This document shows positions 1 through 9,922 of a DNA stretch of 64,000 bases, piece by piece (the stretch's first letter is position 1; every line of letters begins with the position of its first letter). Under the pieces are notes generated by a model. It was not told the DNA's origin and ran no database searches. It saw only the letters and a list, made by a program, of their open reading frames with translations. Location of the stretch: contig OZ020519.1 of NCBI GenBank assembly GCA_963971425.1, positions 12,106,028 to 12,170,027 of the forward strand. The letters are read 5' to 3'. The stretch is from Bryoerythrophyllum caledonicum (lineage: Eukaryota; Streptophyta; Bryopsida; Pottiales; Pottiaceae). The translations under genes were made by a program, and so were the position numbers.

Positions 1-563
1 AATGCCGCCATAGCCTCGCTTCAGGAGGACGGCGTGACAGAGCCCACGTCCTCGGAAGAACGTCCTCCATCGCCTCATGGCATGTGACCAATCTGCCCAG
101 CTTCCTCAAGAGGATGTCTACACAGAGACATCGAGCACTACTACATCACAAATAAATTCACATACTTGTGATGGGCGGCCATCGTAGTACTGAATGGTTC
201 CAAGCCCTAACGTGGAGCGAACTTCCGTCTGCGAGAAAGATGCGTGCCCATAAATCAACTTCCCACTAGTAAACTCACTCCTGTAGAGACCAAAAGAGAA
301 CTTGGAACATGACCCTTCACACACACAGCAGACATGACCGTAGAAAATGTTATAACGGAATTCACTGACGCTGCTGGATGCATCGTTGATGGCCGAACCG
401 ATTCTTCGCAACACAGCAGCGCAAGAAACCACGTGAGCTCATCTGTAACGGGTTCATGAGATCGACAGAGAAATAATATCGACACCATGCGCACATACCG
501 AATCTGCAACAGAAAGGGATACGTCTGCGTCTGTTCCATGACAGAGTCCGTTCTGGAAGACAT
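1..563 (-). other. Possible coding remnant, unrecognised
   Basis: On the minus strand a stretch ending at about 118 reads as plausible protein, Cys-rich (GHVCCVCEGSCSKFSFG) and followed by GTIQYYDGRPSQ. It meets a good donor (CAA|GTATGT) near 147. Past a possible acceptor near 117, one frame stays open to the window edge (about 38 residues, including LRKLGRLVTCHEAMEDV), but the intron phase does not match. Upstream, the plausible frame changes near 430. I do not recognise the family. It may be a broken mobile-element gene or the tail of a host gene whose other exons lie outside the window. Confidence 0.25.
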
Positions 564-879
564 GATGGAGAGGATGGAAACGTGAACACCATGATCACAG
601 CAGCAACTGACAACAAAAAGGAGCAGCCGCGACGTGATTTAGTGTACAAATGAATCGTCATTATTAGATACAGAAGAACTCTCTTCACCATGTGAAGCTT
701 CAAAATTGGTGTTGGTCTCAGGACGCAGCTCTGAGTCCTAATTTTTACACGTATGTACAGAATGAGCATCTGTAAGTAGGCACTAACCACACGAAATCCT
801 TGCCCTCACTTTTGTCACACAAACTATGAAAGAAAAGAAAATGCTAATCAACCGCATGTCATGAAGCTCATGATCGTCA

Positions 880-902
880 CACAGAGAGAGAGAGAGAGAT
901 GT
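880..902. repeat. (GA)n microsatellite
   Basis: A run of GA dinucleotides in the 3' flank of the EXORDIUM-like gene. The rest of 564-980 shows no gene that I can support. Confidence 0.8.
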
Positions 903-980
903 GAGAGATCAACCTCGAGAGGGGGAGGTGTCATCTCGCTCACACAGCGGCCAACAGTACTGTTGAGAGTGGCTGTTGGA

Positions 981-1979
981 TTACGAGACGGGCGTGCACG
1001 TGAGAGTGGCGGGATCCCAGAGCGCGGGGAGGAGGAACTTCCTGCTCCCGACGCCCTGCGCGTTGTAGCTGGCGCCGGAGATGGGGTCGACGAGTAGCTC
1101 CCCGGGGTAGCCAGGGTAGGCGCCCGCGCCGTAGATCCCCGTGCACGCGGTCGCAGCTTCGAGCGGCGCGTCCGCGTCGCCCTGGTAGTACCCGTTGTTG
1201 AAGGGGTTGGTGACGACGCCGGCCAGCATACTCGCGATGTTGATCACCATGCCGTCGATTCCAGCATCCGCGTTGGGCGCCACGAGCGCTTTCGCGCCCT
1301 GGGGCCCGTACTCGGGAAGCGCATACGGCCACGCGCATTGCCCCGGGCACTGCGTGGCGGAATCCCCCACCCACGCATACGGCAGCATCAGATTCCGGCT
1401 CGCCGCCGTGGGCGCCGTGAACGAGTGGCTCCCGCACGTGTTCATGCAGAACCCCTCCACCTCCACGTCCGCGGCGCTGAGCAGGAGGTACACCGACCCC
1501 GGGGACAACACGAACTCCTCCCTCACCGCGAGCAACCCGAGATCGCTCTCGCGCAGCACCTTCCCCTTGCTGTAGTTATCCTCCGCCTCCCCCGCGAGGC
1601 GCACCGCCCCGCCCGCGGACCTCCTCGCGCTGTCCTTGTACCCCGCCGTCACCCCCCACCAGCTCGCCACCGACGGCCGCTGCTCCCCCGACGCGGCGAA
1701 CGACGCGAACAGGTCCCGCACCACCTCCTTCTGCGCCGCCGAGAACGCCCCATACCACACCACGTACACCTCCAACGCGCCCGCCACCAGCAACGGCCCG
1801 TCGTGATACGGCAACACCACCGCGTCACTCACCAGCTTAAACAACCTCCTCCCCGTCTCCACCCCTCCCCCCCCATCGCCACGAATGGCCAACATCGGCC
1901 AACGCCCCCCCTCCACCACACCCACCATCAAAAAACACCACAACACACACAAAACTCTCGCCATGCTCGCAATTGCCAT
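981..1979 (-). CDS. EXORDIUM-like (PHI-1 family) secreted protein
   Basis: A single-exon frame of 332 residues matches the phosphate-induced protein 1 / EXORDIUM family, apoplastic proteins tied to cell expansion and brassinosteroid or carbon-status responses in land plants. It starts with a hydrophobic signal peptide (ASMARVLCVLWCFLMVGVVEG). Family landmarks follow in order: YHDGPLL, WYGAFSAAQKEVVRDLF, WWGVTAGYKD, YLLLSAADVEVEGFCMNTCG, YAWVGDSATQCPGQCAWPY, the GIDGMVINIASMLAGVVTNPF helix, then YPGELLVDPISGASYNAQG and a Cys near the C-terminus. The length is normal for the family and I see no break. I chose the Met just before the signal peptide; the frame is open far upstream only because the upstream repeats contain no stops. 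Coding GC is much higher than in the AT-rich surroundings. Family assignment is firm; the specific role is inferred from the family. Confidence 0.93.
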   Translation of the reverse strand: MAIASMARVLCVLWCFLMVGVVEGGRWPMLAIRGDGGGGVETGRRLFKLVSDAVVLPYHDGPLLVAGALEVYVVWYGAFSAAQKEVVRDLFASFAASGEQRPSVASWWGVTAGYKDSARRSAGGAVRLAGEAEDNYSKGKVLRESDLGLLAVREEFVLSPGSVYLLLSAADVEVEGFCMNTCGSHSFTAPTAASRNLMLPYAWVGDSATQCPGQCAWPYALPEYGPQGAKALVAPNADAGIDGMVINIASMLAGVVTNPFNNGYYQGDADAPLEAATACTGIYGAGAYPGYPGELLVDPISGASYNAQGVGSRKFLLPALWDPATLTCTPVS

Positions 1980-2000
1980 GAGAAAGTCAAGTGCCTCTCT

Positions 2001-2135
2001 CCGACCTCGTAAGCTGCTCCTCCTCCTACTCCGACCTCGTAAGCTGCTCCTACTTCTCCGACCTCGTAAGCTGCTCCTCCCACTCCGACCTCGTAAGCTG
2101 CTCCTCCCACTCCGACCTCGTAAGCTGCTCCTACT
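2001..2135. repeat. 27-30 bp minisatellite upstream of the EXORDIUM-like gene
   Basis: Five units share GACCTCGTAAGCTGCTCCT, starting at about 2003, 2033, 2060, 2087 and 2114 (spacing 30, 27, 27, 27). All spacings are multiples of three, so the minus-strand frame stays open as SSLRGRSGR-type repeats. It most likely lies in the 5' untranslated leader. Confidence 0.85.
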
Positions 2136-2227
2136 ACTACTGTACTTGTTATTGCCTCTAGAGTAGTATTTGTTATTGCCTCTATAGTACTTGGCTTCTA
2201 GATTGGAACCGTTGGAGGAATTATGAA

Positions 2228-2360
2228 AAACACACACAAAATGGGCGTTGATTGCTGCTACTGCTACTACTACTACAACTCTAGTACACACAAAATGGGC
2301 GTTGCTTGCTGCTGCTGCTGCTGCTGCTGCTACTACTACACACAAAATGGGCGTTGATTG

Positions 2361-2395
<35 letters not shown>

Positions 2396-2470
2396 ACTGT
2401 AGTGCGTACAAAATGGGCGTTGATCGATGCTGGTGCGGGTGCTGTAGTGGTTGCTGCTGCTGTAGTGAGC
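2228..2470. repeat. CTG/CTA trinucleotide runs with a repeated ACAAAATGGGCGTTG unit
   Basis: Four copies of ACAAAATGGGCGTTG, near 2236, 2290, 2342 and 2408, are each followed by runs of CTG or CTA triplets. On the gene strand these read as CAG/TAG runs. The arrangement looks like tandem growth of one unit whose triplet tail expanded separately in each copy. Confidence 0.8.
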
Positions 2471-2514
2471 GCTGGGAGGTGGGTGCGGTGAGAGTGGGGA
2501 GTGGAGAGGGGTGG

Positions 2515-2532
2515 GGGATATTATATAGTGAG
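2515..2532 (-). promoter_or_regulatory. TATA-like site, candidate EXORDIUM-like promoter
   Basis: Read on the minus strand, CACTATATAATATCC gives a TATA-box-like core about 540 bases upstream of the EXORDIUM-like start codon. If used, transcription would begin near 2490 and the leader would include both repeat arrays. This is inferred from the motif alone. Confidence 0.4.
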
Positions 2533-2733
2533 GGAGTTTGAGCTTCCGTTCCATTGCCAGCTGCAAATTTGAAGGGGAGCCTGGGTGGAAAGTTCAAGAA
2601 TGAAAGAAAGGGAGAGTGTGAGTGTTTTCTTAGCTGGCAGCAGAGGTTACAGAAATGCCAGCCTGCCCGCTGATTTTTATTATGAGGGGCTCTTTGGGTT
2701 TAGAGGAGCTTTCAAGTGGAGGGGGGTTTTATG

Positions 2734-3277
2734 TAAGGTAGAGGCACCCAATTCCGATCACTTAAGCCGGTTGGGGACTCAAATGATATTGTATGTGAAT
2801 TTTTGTAGAAAGATGCGGAATTAGGGATGAGACTCAACAAATATTTTTTCAAATTTATTCATAGAGATTTGGAATTGATATAGAATTTGAAAGCCCAGAA
2901 ACCACCGGAGCACATAATCAAATTATAGAGTAGGTGAGATTTAGTGCCCTCCTTTGCCCAATGCCAACAAGTGAGAGTGAGTAAAAGAGAGAATACATGC
3001 CATGGAAAACCAACTCATGGAGGGTACCCAATGTCGATCGGCCTTGTTGGACTTTCAAGGCAATGCCACCAATGAGAGCTCAATTGAGGTGGAGCAACCC
3101 AAAATTGCACACTTCATGACCCAATGCCGATGATGAGTGTTGTTTTCAGATTTTGAGTTATCCGTTTAGGGTCACTTCATGCACCATTTCATGCATTTGC
3201 CATTTTCATGCACCATGCCATGCATACTCTACTGATTGGAATTGGGTGGCCGATCGGAATTGTGTGCCTCTACCTTA
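2734..3277. mobile_element. MITE with TA target duplication
   Basis: Inverted ends AGGTAGAGGCACCCAATTCC and its reverse complement are flanked by TA on both sides, and the interior has no coding capacity. A second copy in opposite orientation lies at 30573-31122. TA duplication suggests the Tc1/mariner-like group. The interior repeats short motifs of the CCAATGCCGAT type. Confidence 0.75.
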
Positions 3278-3510
3278 ATACGGTTTCGTTTTTGAGGCTA
3301 TAATGTTGTTTGGAAGTACATGTCTTTTGTTTTGTGATCTAGATAGAGAATCTAGTATTTTTGCCCTGAAATGAAGGCGGGTTTTTCATGATACGGTTTA
3401 GATTTTGAGGCAAAAATGTAGCTCAAAAGTAGTGTCTTTTTTGTTTCTGTGTCCCAGAAAGAGAATCTGGTATTTATGCCTTAAAAAGAAGGTGGGTTGT
3501 ACATAATATT
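3278..3510. repeat. About 113-bp tandem duplication
   Basis: Two diverged copies, each starting ATACGGTTT, lie about 113 bp apart. Both contain a GAGAATCTRGTATTTNTGCC core. No coding capacity. Confidence 0.6.
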
Positions 3511-3554
3511 GTTCAATGTTACGTGGTTGTTTCGATACCAATCCATCGTGTTTG

Positions 3555-3912
3555 GAGTCAAGGAAAGAGCATCGCCAACAGCTCCCTAAAACATGGAGAA
3601 TCACTATAGCAAGCCGGGGATCATGGAAACAACTCCCCACCAATGCCTTTATACACTTTAAACGTTTCATGAGTCTCCATAGATATAGAGGTCCAATCCA
3701 TAGGGAGGCTTTTATAGAGTGCCCTTGTTCTTGCCGTCAATGTCATTGTTCACCCATTCTTGTCATTCATCGGCCCAAAGTGAATTTGAGCCCGGGATTT
3801 CAAGGACCGGTGGGGCGAGCACCAACAACTCCCTCCTGCGACCCAAAAACAGGCCCCCCTAAAAGACAATTTAGGGACCTCAAATCCACAACTCTTGGGC
3901 ATGCTCTAACCC
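3555..3912. mobile_element. Possible MITE with AGAGCATC ends
   Basis: It begins AAGAGCATCGCCAACAG and ends in TTGGGCATGCTCTAAC, so the ends are imperfect inverted repeats. The same AGAGCATCTCCA-type ends occur at 34606-35435. Such ends are common in plant MITEs. No coding capacity. Confidence 0.45.
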
Positions 3913-5260
3913 CCCCCCCCCTCCATAACCAATAACATAAGCAATATGCATATATGGAGAGGAGAAAGAATAATACATTTACTTTACAGTGATACTGTAG
4001 CCAATAGAATTACAATTTTGACCCAAGTGATTTCATTATTTTTTTATGAAATATAAATAAGTTATGAATTTCAAAATGTGTTGCCAAGTTTATGTCAATA
4101 GGTACTACCATATGCACCGACCAAACGTAAGGGTTCTTGACTAATAGCAGTCATCCATTTGGATGGGTAAATTGGTGGGAATGGGATGGAGGTGGATTGG
4201 ATATACCCCAATTTTATGAGTGTCACTTTTGGGTTTTGGAATCACCTTAACTTCATATGGATAATTGGGAACTTCTCATTTAGTGCTAATACTTGAGTTG
4301 ACCTGTCTAAATGCTAGTATTTAAAAAGAACATTCCTACTTCAAGGCGTGATAATATCTAATAATAGAGAAAAAAACATTGGAAATATTTGATTCACCTC
4401 CACATGTAAGTTGCAATAAGATAATTTTTGAACATGATGGATAGAAGTACTATTTGCTCACAAGACTGAATGAGAGATTTTGTACACAATGTCTTCTCAA
4501 CTCACCATTTTCAATGTCCTTAGCAAGGTTGTGGATGTCTAAAGGGTTAATCATTTAAAGCCTATGGAGGTGACCAAGCATGGGAGAATCTACAAGTGTA
4601 ATAGACCATGTAGAACATCATCTACACACTCGTCACAAAAATGTGGATACATTTCATCGTGACTGGTTGTCACAAAAATCACTACGTTCGCCCGATAGAC
4701 TCCTACGCACATTCTCACCCCATTCGCTCAAAGCGCATGGATCCTAAGAACTTAACCCAGGCCGCGGTTCAAACAAAGATGAAGTCTGCAGCTGGTCACT
4801 ACAAACATTAGTATTGTCAGACTCCGACGCACATTCTCACCGCATTCGTTGGAAGCACACAGATCCAAGGAACTCAACTTAGGCGGTGAATCAAACAAAG
4901 ATGAAGTATTAGTCCCCCAAATCCGCAAATCACTCCAAAAGTGACCACCTATGGGCCTCTCATCTTTAACCCTGTACCGACAATGGTGGAATTACTACAA
5001 CCTTGCTTTTGGTGTGCATCTCCAAAATGCGTAGAATCTACCCCGAGCATCTCCAAAATCCGTAGACTGTGACCCCCTAGAATCTACGATTGTAAGCAAT
5101 TTGGCGCAATTTGTAGCTCACTAAACAAAAATATCTCCGATTGGGCGTGAACATGAGAACTATTAAACTCACACGGCACTTGCTTCATACTCTCAGCTGC
5201 CGAGAATCTTTCAAACCGAGCAAAATAGCAACGACCGCATCCAGAAATGGCCGGGTCGTC
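3913..5260. other. Gene-free stretch with dispersed repeats
   Basis: No gene supported. At 4090-4240 there is a segment whose reverse complement recurs at about 7365-7490. At 4697-4940 a diverged tandem duplication of about 122 bp can be seen (units beginning AGACTCCTACGCAC and AGACTCCGACGCAC). 3935-4080 resembles 32455-32580. Confidence 0.5.
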
Positions 5261-6113
5261 GCTAAAGGCTTAAGATGGTGAACAACCGTTTTTGTAGCAG
5301 TTGACATGAATCATGGTAGGTTGTTTCAAGGTGAACGTTGTGACCCAGCATTGGTTGACGACATCATGTCTGAAATGAACAACTGTGGTACATGTGAACT
5401 GCTTGTCATCGTTCACAGTTTGTGGTGATGTTGTTGTATGGATGTATGCAGGCTGGCAGTGTAAGTTACTAATAATTATCTTAGCAATTGTCACTGTCTC
5501 TACCTCTTTCCGATCCTGACTGATGATCCGGTTCTTGCTGACTCGTATATATCACGTACAGTCTGCATGTACAGCATACATAGATTCCTGGATCTCCTCC
5601 AGGTTACTTTATTTTCTGGAAATTTTTCCGTTCGGAGGTTGCTAGGTTGTTTGTCGAATTATTGATAAAACTACTAAATATGAGACCCAGGTGATTTTCA
5701 AGGAGTGACTCTTCCGATAAATTTTCTTTTTACCTCTTCAAATACACTAAACTTGATGTTTAACCTCGATGCATCTCAGAGGATTCTCTACTCCATTGAT
5801 TAATAACTGCCAAGATGAACTTTTTGATAATATAACCATAGGTCATCTTCTAAACTTACATGAGATGATGTGGTAGGAATTCTGTAAATTTTGGTTGTAC
5901 AGATTGAAAGAAGTTTGTAGTCAAAGTGGGGACACTTGTCCCTTAGGAATTAATTTCATCAAGTATTACGTGTTACGATGAGTAATACTGTTTTTTTTTT
6001 TAATAATGCATCGAATTGGACGAATTGGTATTTTTTGTTGATTCCGAGTGGTTTCTGAGCAAGACAACCATAGTTTCTGACACTACATTCTAGCATTTTG
6101 AGTGTGGTACTCA
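5261..6113. other. Gene-free stretch with a TTAA-MITE relic
   Basis: No gene supported. About 5770-5890 matches the interior of the MITE at 14125-14602 (shared CTACTCC, CAAGATRAACTYTTTRATAAT and ACATGAGATGATGTGGTA), so it is an end-less relic of that family. Confidence 0.5.
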
Positions 6114-6706
6114 GGGGCGGTTTACACTATAGACCAAGAGCCATGACCAAGGAAAATGGATTAATTCCATGGTCACACTTCCATGGTCACACTTCAGAAA
6201 AATGTAATTTTTAAAGCCCTTGGGCCTTTCACTAAGTGTAAACCGAACTTGGACTAGGAGAAATGACCATGTACTAAAAAGTGGCGGTGCTGATTTTTTA
6301 AATGAATGCCTAAAAAGGGAAATTTTGCCTAAAAAAACAAAGAAAGAAAAACAAGCAAAAAGGACAAAAAGGGTGGCCGCCATTGTATCTACAGTAATGT
6401 TGGGCCCCCTCCAAAAAAAATCAATTTAAGAATAATAAAACGGCATTTCCGGCCCATGGTCTCATCGTTTAGCAATGAGAGAACCATTTTTGCCTCTCTC
6501 ACCGCTAAATCCGGGGGACCCTTCAACATTAACCACTAGGCCTATTTCTAGGCCTTTTTAGGACCTCAAATCCTTTGGTCACTTTTCTTTTTTCCTTGTA
6601 GTGTAAACCCAAGTCATCCCGGGACGAGTTGATGGAGCCAATCACAGATTTTAGAGGTGCATGGGACGAGTTCTTGGTCCGTAGTGTAAAAAGCCCTTTA
6701 AGGGAG
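6114..6706. mobile_element. MITE with TTTACACTA-type inverted ends
   Basis: The left end GGGCGGTTTACACTATAGAC and the reverse complement of the right end (GGGCTTTTTACACTACGGAC) match over about 30 positions. The interior is non-coding. I could not settle the target duplication or superfamily. Confidence 0.6.
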
Positions 6707-8540
6707 TGATAACAAAAAAGAATTCTTTCGATGAGAAATGCACTTCATTCAAAGTAAGAGTTACCTTGAATAAATTATCGTTCTCATTCTATTGTAACTT
6801 AGTCCATGAATTTAAAGTAACGTTGAAAGCTGTGATTCAGCTCGTGATAAATATTGGGAGTTCACCAAGTTACCGCCGTGTTTATGTATCACATGGAGTT
6901 GTGACATGGTGGCCTGTGTCCAAGTGTGGGCGAACCCAAACGAACCATAAATGGCCTTCATGTCCAAACCTCAAGTTCCTTCATTCCATCTATGCATCAG
7001 GTATAGTTATATTGTCTAGCTTTCATGATGTGCCGGCAATTCCTTCCAGACTTTCACTTAAACCATCTGCCTCCAAATACCATGTTTTCTTCAATTGGGC
7101 AATAAAGCGAAGATTCATCCCTAAAATATGGTTCACCTCAATCACCAAAATACAGTATTCCATACTAATGAAAATTTGGAGAGTTTTTCCAATCGACTGA
7201 AGTGTGCAAGTGAAACCACTTCGTTAGAAAGCTCAAAAAAATTACTCTAGATATTACTTGTATATAAATAAAAATTGGAGTTTTTTTTTGTTGAAGGTTA
7301 TTTCTTGATTTGAAAAGATGGTATGAGATGACCAACAAGTATTCTTTCTACTATAAACCCTTGGTAACCAACCAAAGGTCCAAAAGTGACCGACATATAT
7401 AAAATTGGGGTATATTCAACCTACTTCCATCCGATTACCACCCATTCAATTTCAAATGGAGGCTTGCTTTTAGTCAAGACCCCTTACTTTTGGTCAACAT
7501 TGCAGAGCCCAATGTGAGAGCCCATATAATTGCAATGTTATTTGAGCACATTGCAGAACTTGTTTGTTGGGGGGGGGGTCATACTAAACACCTTCATCAA
7601 ACTTTGACCACCTTCTATCGCAACTTTTTACACTACGGTCCGTGATTTTCTAATTTTAACTTTAAAAGGATCATGTTAGGCACATGTGCACCAAATTTTA
7701 GGAGTAGAAGAGGGGTAGAAGATGCTCTTAAAAATCCTGCAATGCAACTATGTGCTACGAAATTAACAATACACTTCAAGTTTTGCATATGTCATATCCA
7801 TCTCATATTTTTGAAATTCATAAATCCGTACAGTAGATGCAAAGATTTCCATTTCCTTTCCAAGAAGATTTTTTTTTTTTTTAAATGGACAAAAAACCCA
7901 ATTTCTATTGAATTTAGAATCAATCAAAGTTTTGCTACACTATTTGTTATGTGTCATACTAAACCGCTGCGCTATTTATAAATATTACTGGAAAAATGTA
8001 ACTTTTGAATTGTAAATCAAATTTCTACGAAAAATATGTCTACACGAAGCTAATAAAAAGTTGTTCATATAGTAAAGAATCTCATAAAATCATGCCTAAA
8101 TTTGAGAACATGGTACCCTATTCACACTCAAAATGTCCCCCAAGGGAACATTGGGCATGTAGGGGTTAACTATGGTATAGATTGTTGTTATTTGGTGTAC
8201 TCAATGGCCATCTCATACCATCTTTCTTGTAGCGATTCTGTAGGAATTATTGGTTTGTTTCGTTGGAAAAAGTACTCAGCTCATAATCCATTGAATTGGA
8301 CCAGTAAATGGACTGATCTCTGGATTGAAATTGCGGTACATTTGAAATGACATGAACCGCCGAGTCTGCCCTTTGTGAAACATTGAGGTCGCTAGCTTAT
8401 GGTGACACTCAAAACAAAAGATGGAGTCATGTGTACAACCCCAGGTCCCCAGGTCCCCAGCGTACATCCATAGTGTCTGTAGTGTGCTTTTTTCTATGAG
8501 AAAGACAAAGAGAATTATCTCCATTCAAAGAAATAAAATT
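6707..8540. other. Gene-free AT-rich stretch
   Basis: Only scattered short frames without family features. 7365-7490 is an inverted relative of 4090-4240. A G run at about 7571-7579 and A/T runs near 7870 are the only other structure I see. Confidence 0.5.
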
Positions 8541-8932
8541 AAAACTACATACTGGTAGTTTTTATACCATATAAATATTCCACGAAGATTGCCTTCTTGC
8601 AAAATGTAAATGATAAAAATCTGAACCCCCAGTTAATTAAAAAACTTGCCCTCCCCATTGTTTTGATCCTGAAATCCCAAAAGGTTTTGCATCTTTCGCA
8701 AGGATTTTTTCGACCCTTCAACGTCAATTGGGAATTGTATATATAGGCACGTATTTTACTCTGCAGAATACAAAGAATGTAATCATATTTACACCTTTGG
8801 ATTGAAGATTCTTCAACTAACATCTTTCATTTGGAGGCCATTGAAATATGTGAACCTTATCGAGTTCAAATACAACACCATACATGTAGAGTGATGTGAC
8901 CACCACTCACACCTTTAGACGGTTGATCCCTT
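8541..8932. repeat. Relic of the TTAACCCTTA MITE family
   Basis: Contains the family core TTGAAGATTCTTCAACTAAC, the downstream CATTTGGAGG block and the ACCATACATGTAGA block. The same blocks recur at 16.03-16.24, 18.43-18.84 and 21.1-22.09 kb. The ends are eroded. Confidence 0.6.
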
Positions 8933-9922
8933 TACCGTCCAAGAAGCCTGAAATGGGACTCCGGAGGTGCTAACACTCAATTTGCATGAAATCCATGAGG
9001 AATTAGGCCTTGAAATGCCACGTTTAGATTTGCGCACTTATTACATGAACACTCTCCAACAATCAGATCATGATTTGGATTTATAGAACTCTTGGAAGAG
9101 CTAGGAATACAACACACAATACATTAAAATACATTAAAATACAGTGAATACCATGCCACATAATATGTTGTATTTCACACACATGCACATTGATTTTGGT
9201 CTTCAATTGTTGATTGAATTTTGTCTTTAAGACATTCCTCATTGTTTTGTGATTATTGATCTCTCTCCTCACATACGAAACTTCCATTTTGATTTGTATA
9301 AGGTTGGAGCATTTTTGCAGACAATCAAGTAGAAAAAAGCAAAAAAATCACCAATAATTGTGTATAAATCTTTCTTCACATATGATATGTCAACGCGAAG
9401 CTACACCGTTCCCTGAATATAGTGTAGACTAGACTATTTGAAATTTCCTACACTATTTGAAAATTTACATGCAATTGTTGACTGACACACACTTCCTTGA
9501 GAACAAATACCCAATCAGAACTTGGCATGCACATGCTTTGATGGAAATTAGTGTGGGTGATCTACATCAATAATCCCTCTACACTATATTCAGTGTTTAG
9601 TGTACCAACCTAGTGCACATGTGAACCGCTCTTATTCATAGTAAAAAAATTCTTGCAAGAATCTATTGATGGTTAAAGTAGTACAACCTCCAAAATCCAC
9701 AGTTTTCACTACCAATATACGGTATTTTTTAACACTATAATCTATTCCATCAATCATCGGATGTTGTGCAAAACTTCCCAAAGGTTAGGTCATGGGTTAA
9801 GTTCAATTTTGTAAGGTAAGATATTAATATTAGGCATTGTATTTCCATAAAATCCGGTTCAAAGAAAAAAATCATGAGAAATCTTGGTTTTTCTAGAAAC
9901 ATACATGGGCAGTAAAGGATTA
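8933..9922 (+). mobile_element. TTAA-type (piggyBac-like) MITE, about 1 kb
   Basis: The left end is TTGATCCCTTTACCGTCCA and the right end TGGGCAGTAAAGGATTAA, inverted repeats next to TTAA or a one-base variant. The piggyBac superfamily uses a TTAA target and ends starting CCY, which fits. Related copies lie at 19916-20502 and, split, at 22821-22971 plus 29283-29930. No transposase inside. This copy carries a second, smaller element. Confidence 0.7.
9402..9604. mobile_element. Small MITE nested in the TTAA-type MITE
   Basis: Compared with the sister copy near 29611 (GCAAAGCT followed by ATCAACCTCGTGCAC), this copy has about 203 extra bases. The ends are inverted: CTGAATATAGTGTAGAC on the left and its approximate reverse complement CTACACTATATTCAGTG on the right, with TA at both junctions. 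Confidence 0.65.

Noticed and set aside
940-2012. Other long frames overlapping the EXORDIUM-like gene on both strands
   Set aside because: High GC makes antisense and shifted frames open; none has family features, while the chosen frame matches PHI-1 throughout.
981-2345. A single 454-residue protein including poly-Ala and SSLRGRSGR repeats
   Set aside because: The signal peptide begins at the Met at 1979 and family length fits that start. The upstream part is a translated minisatellite and triplet run.
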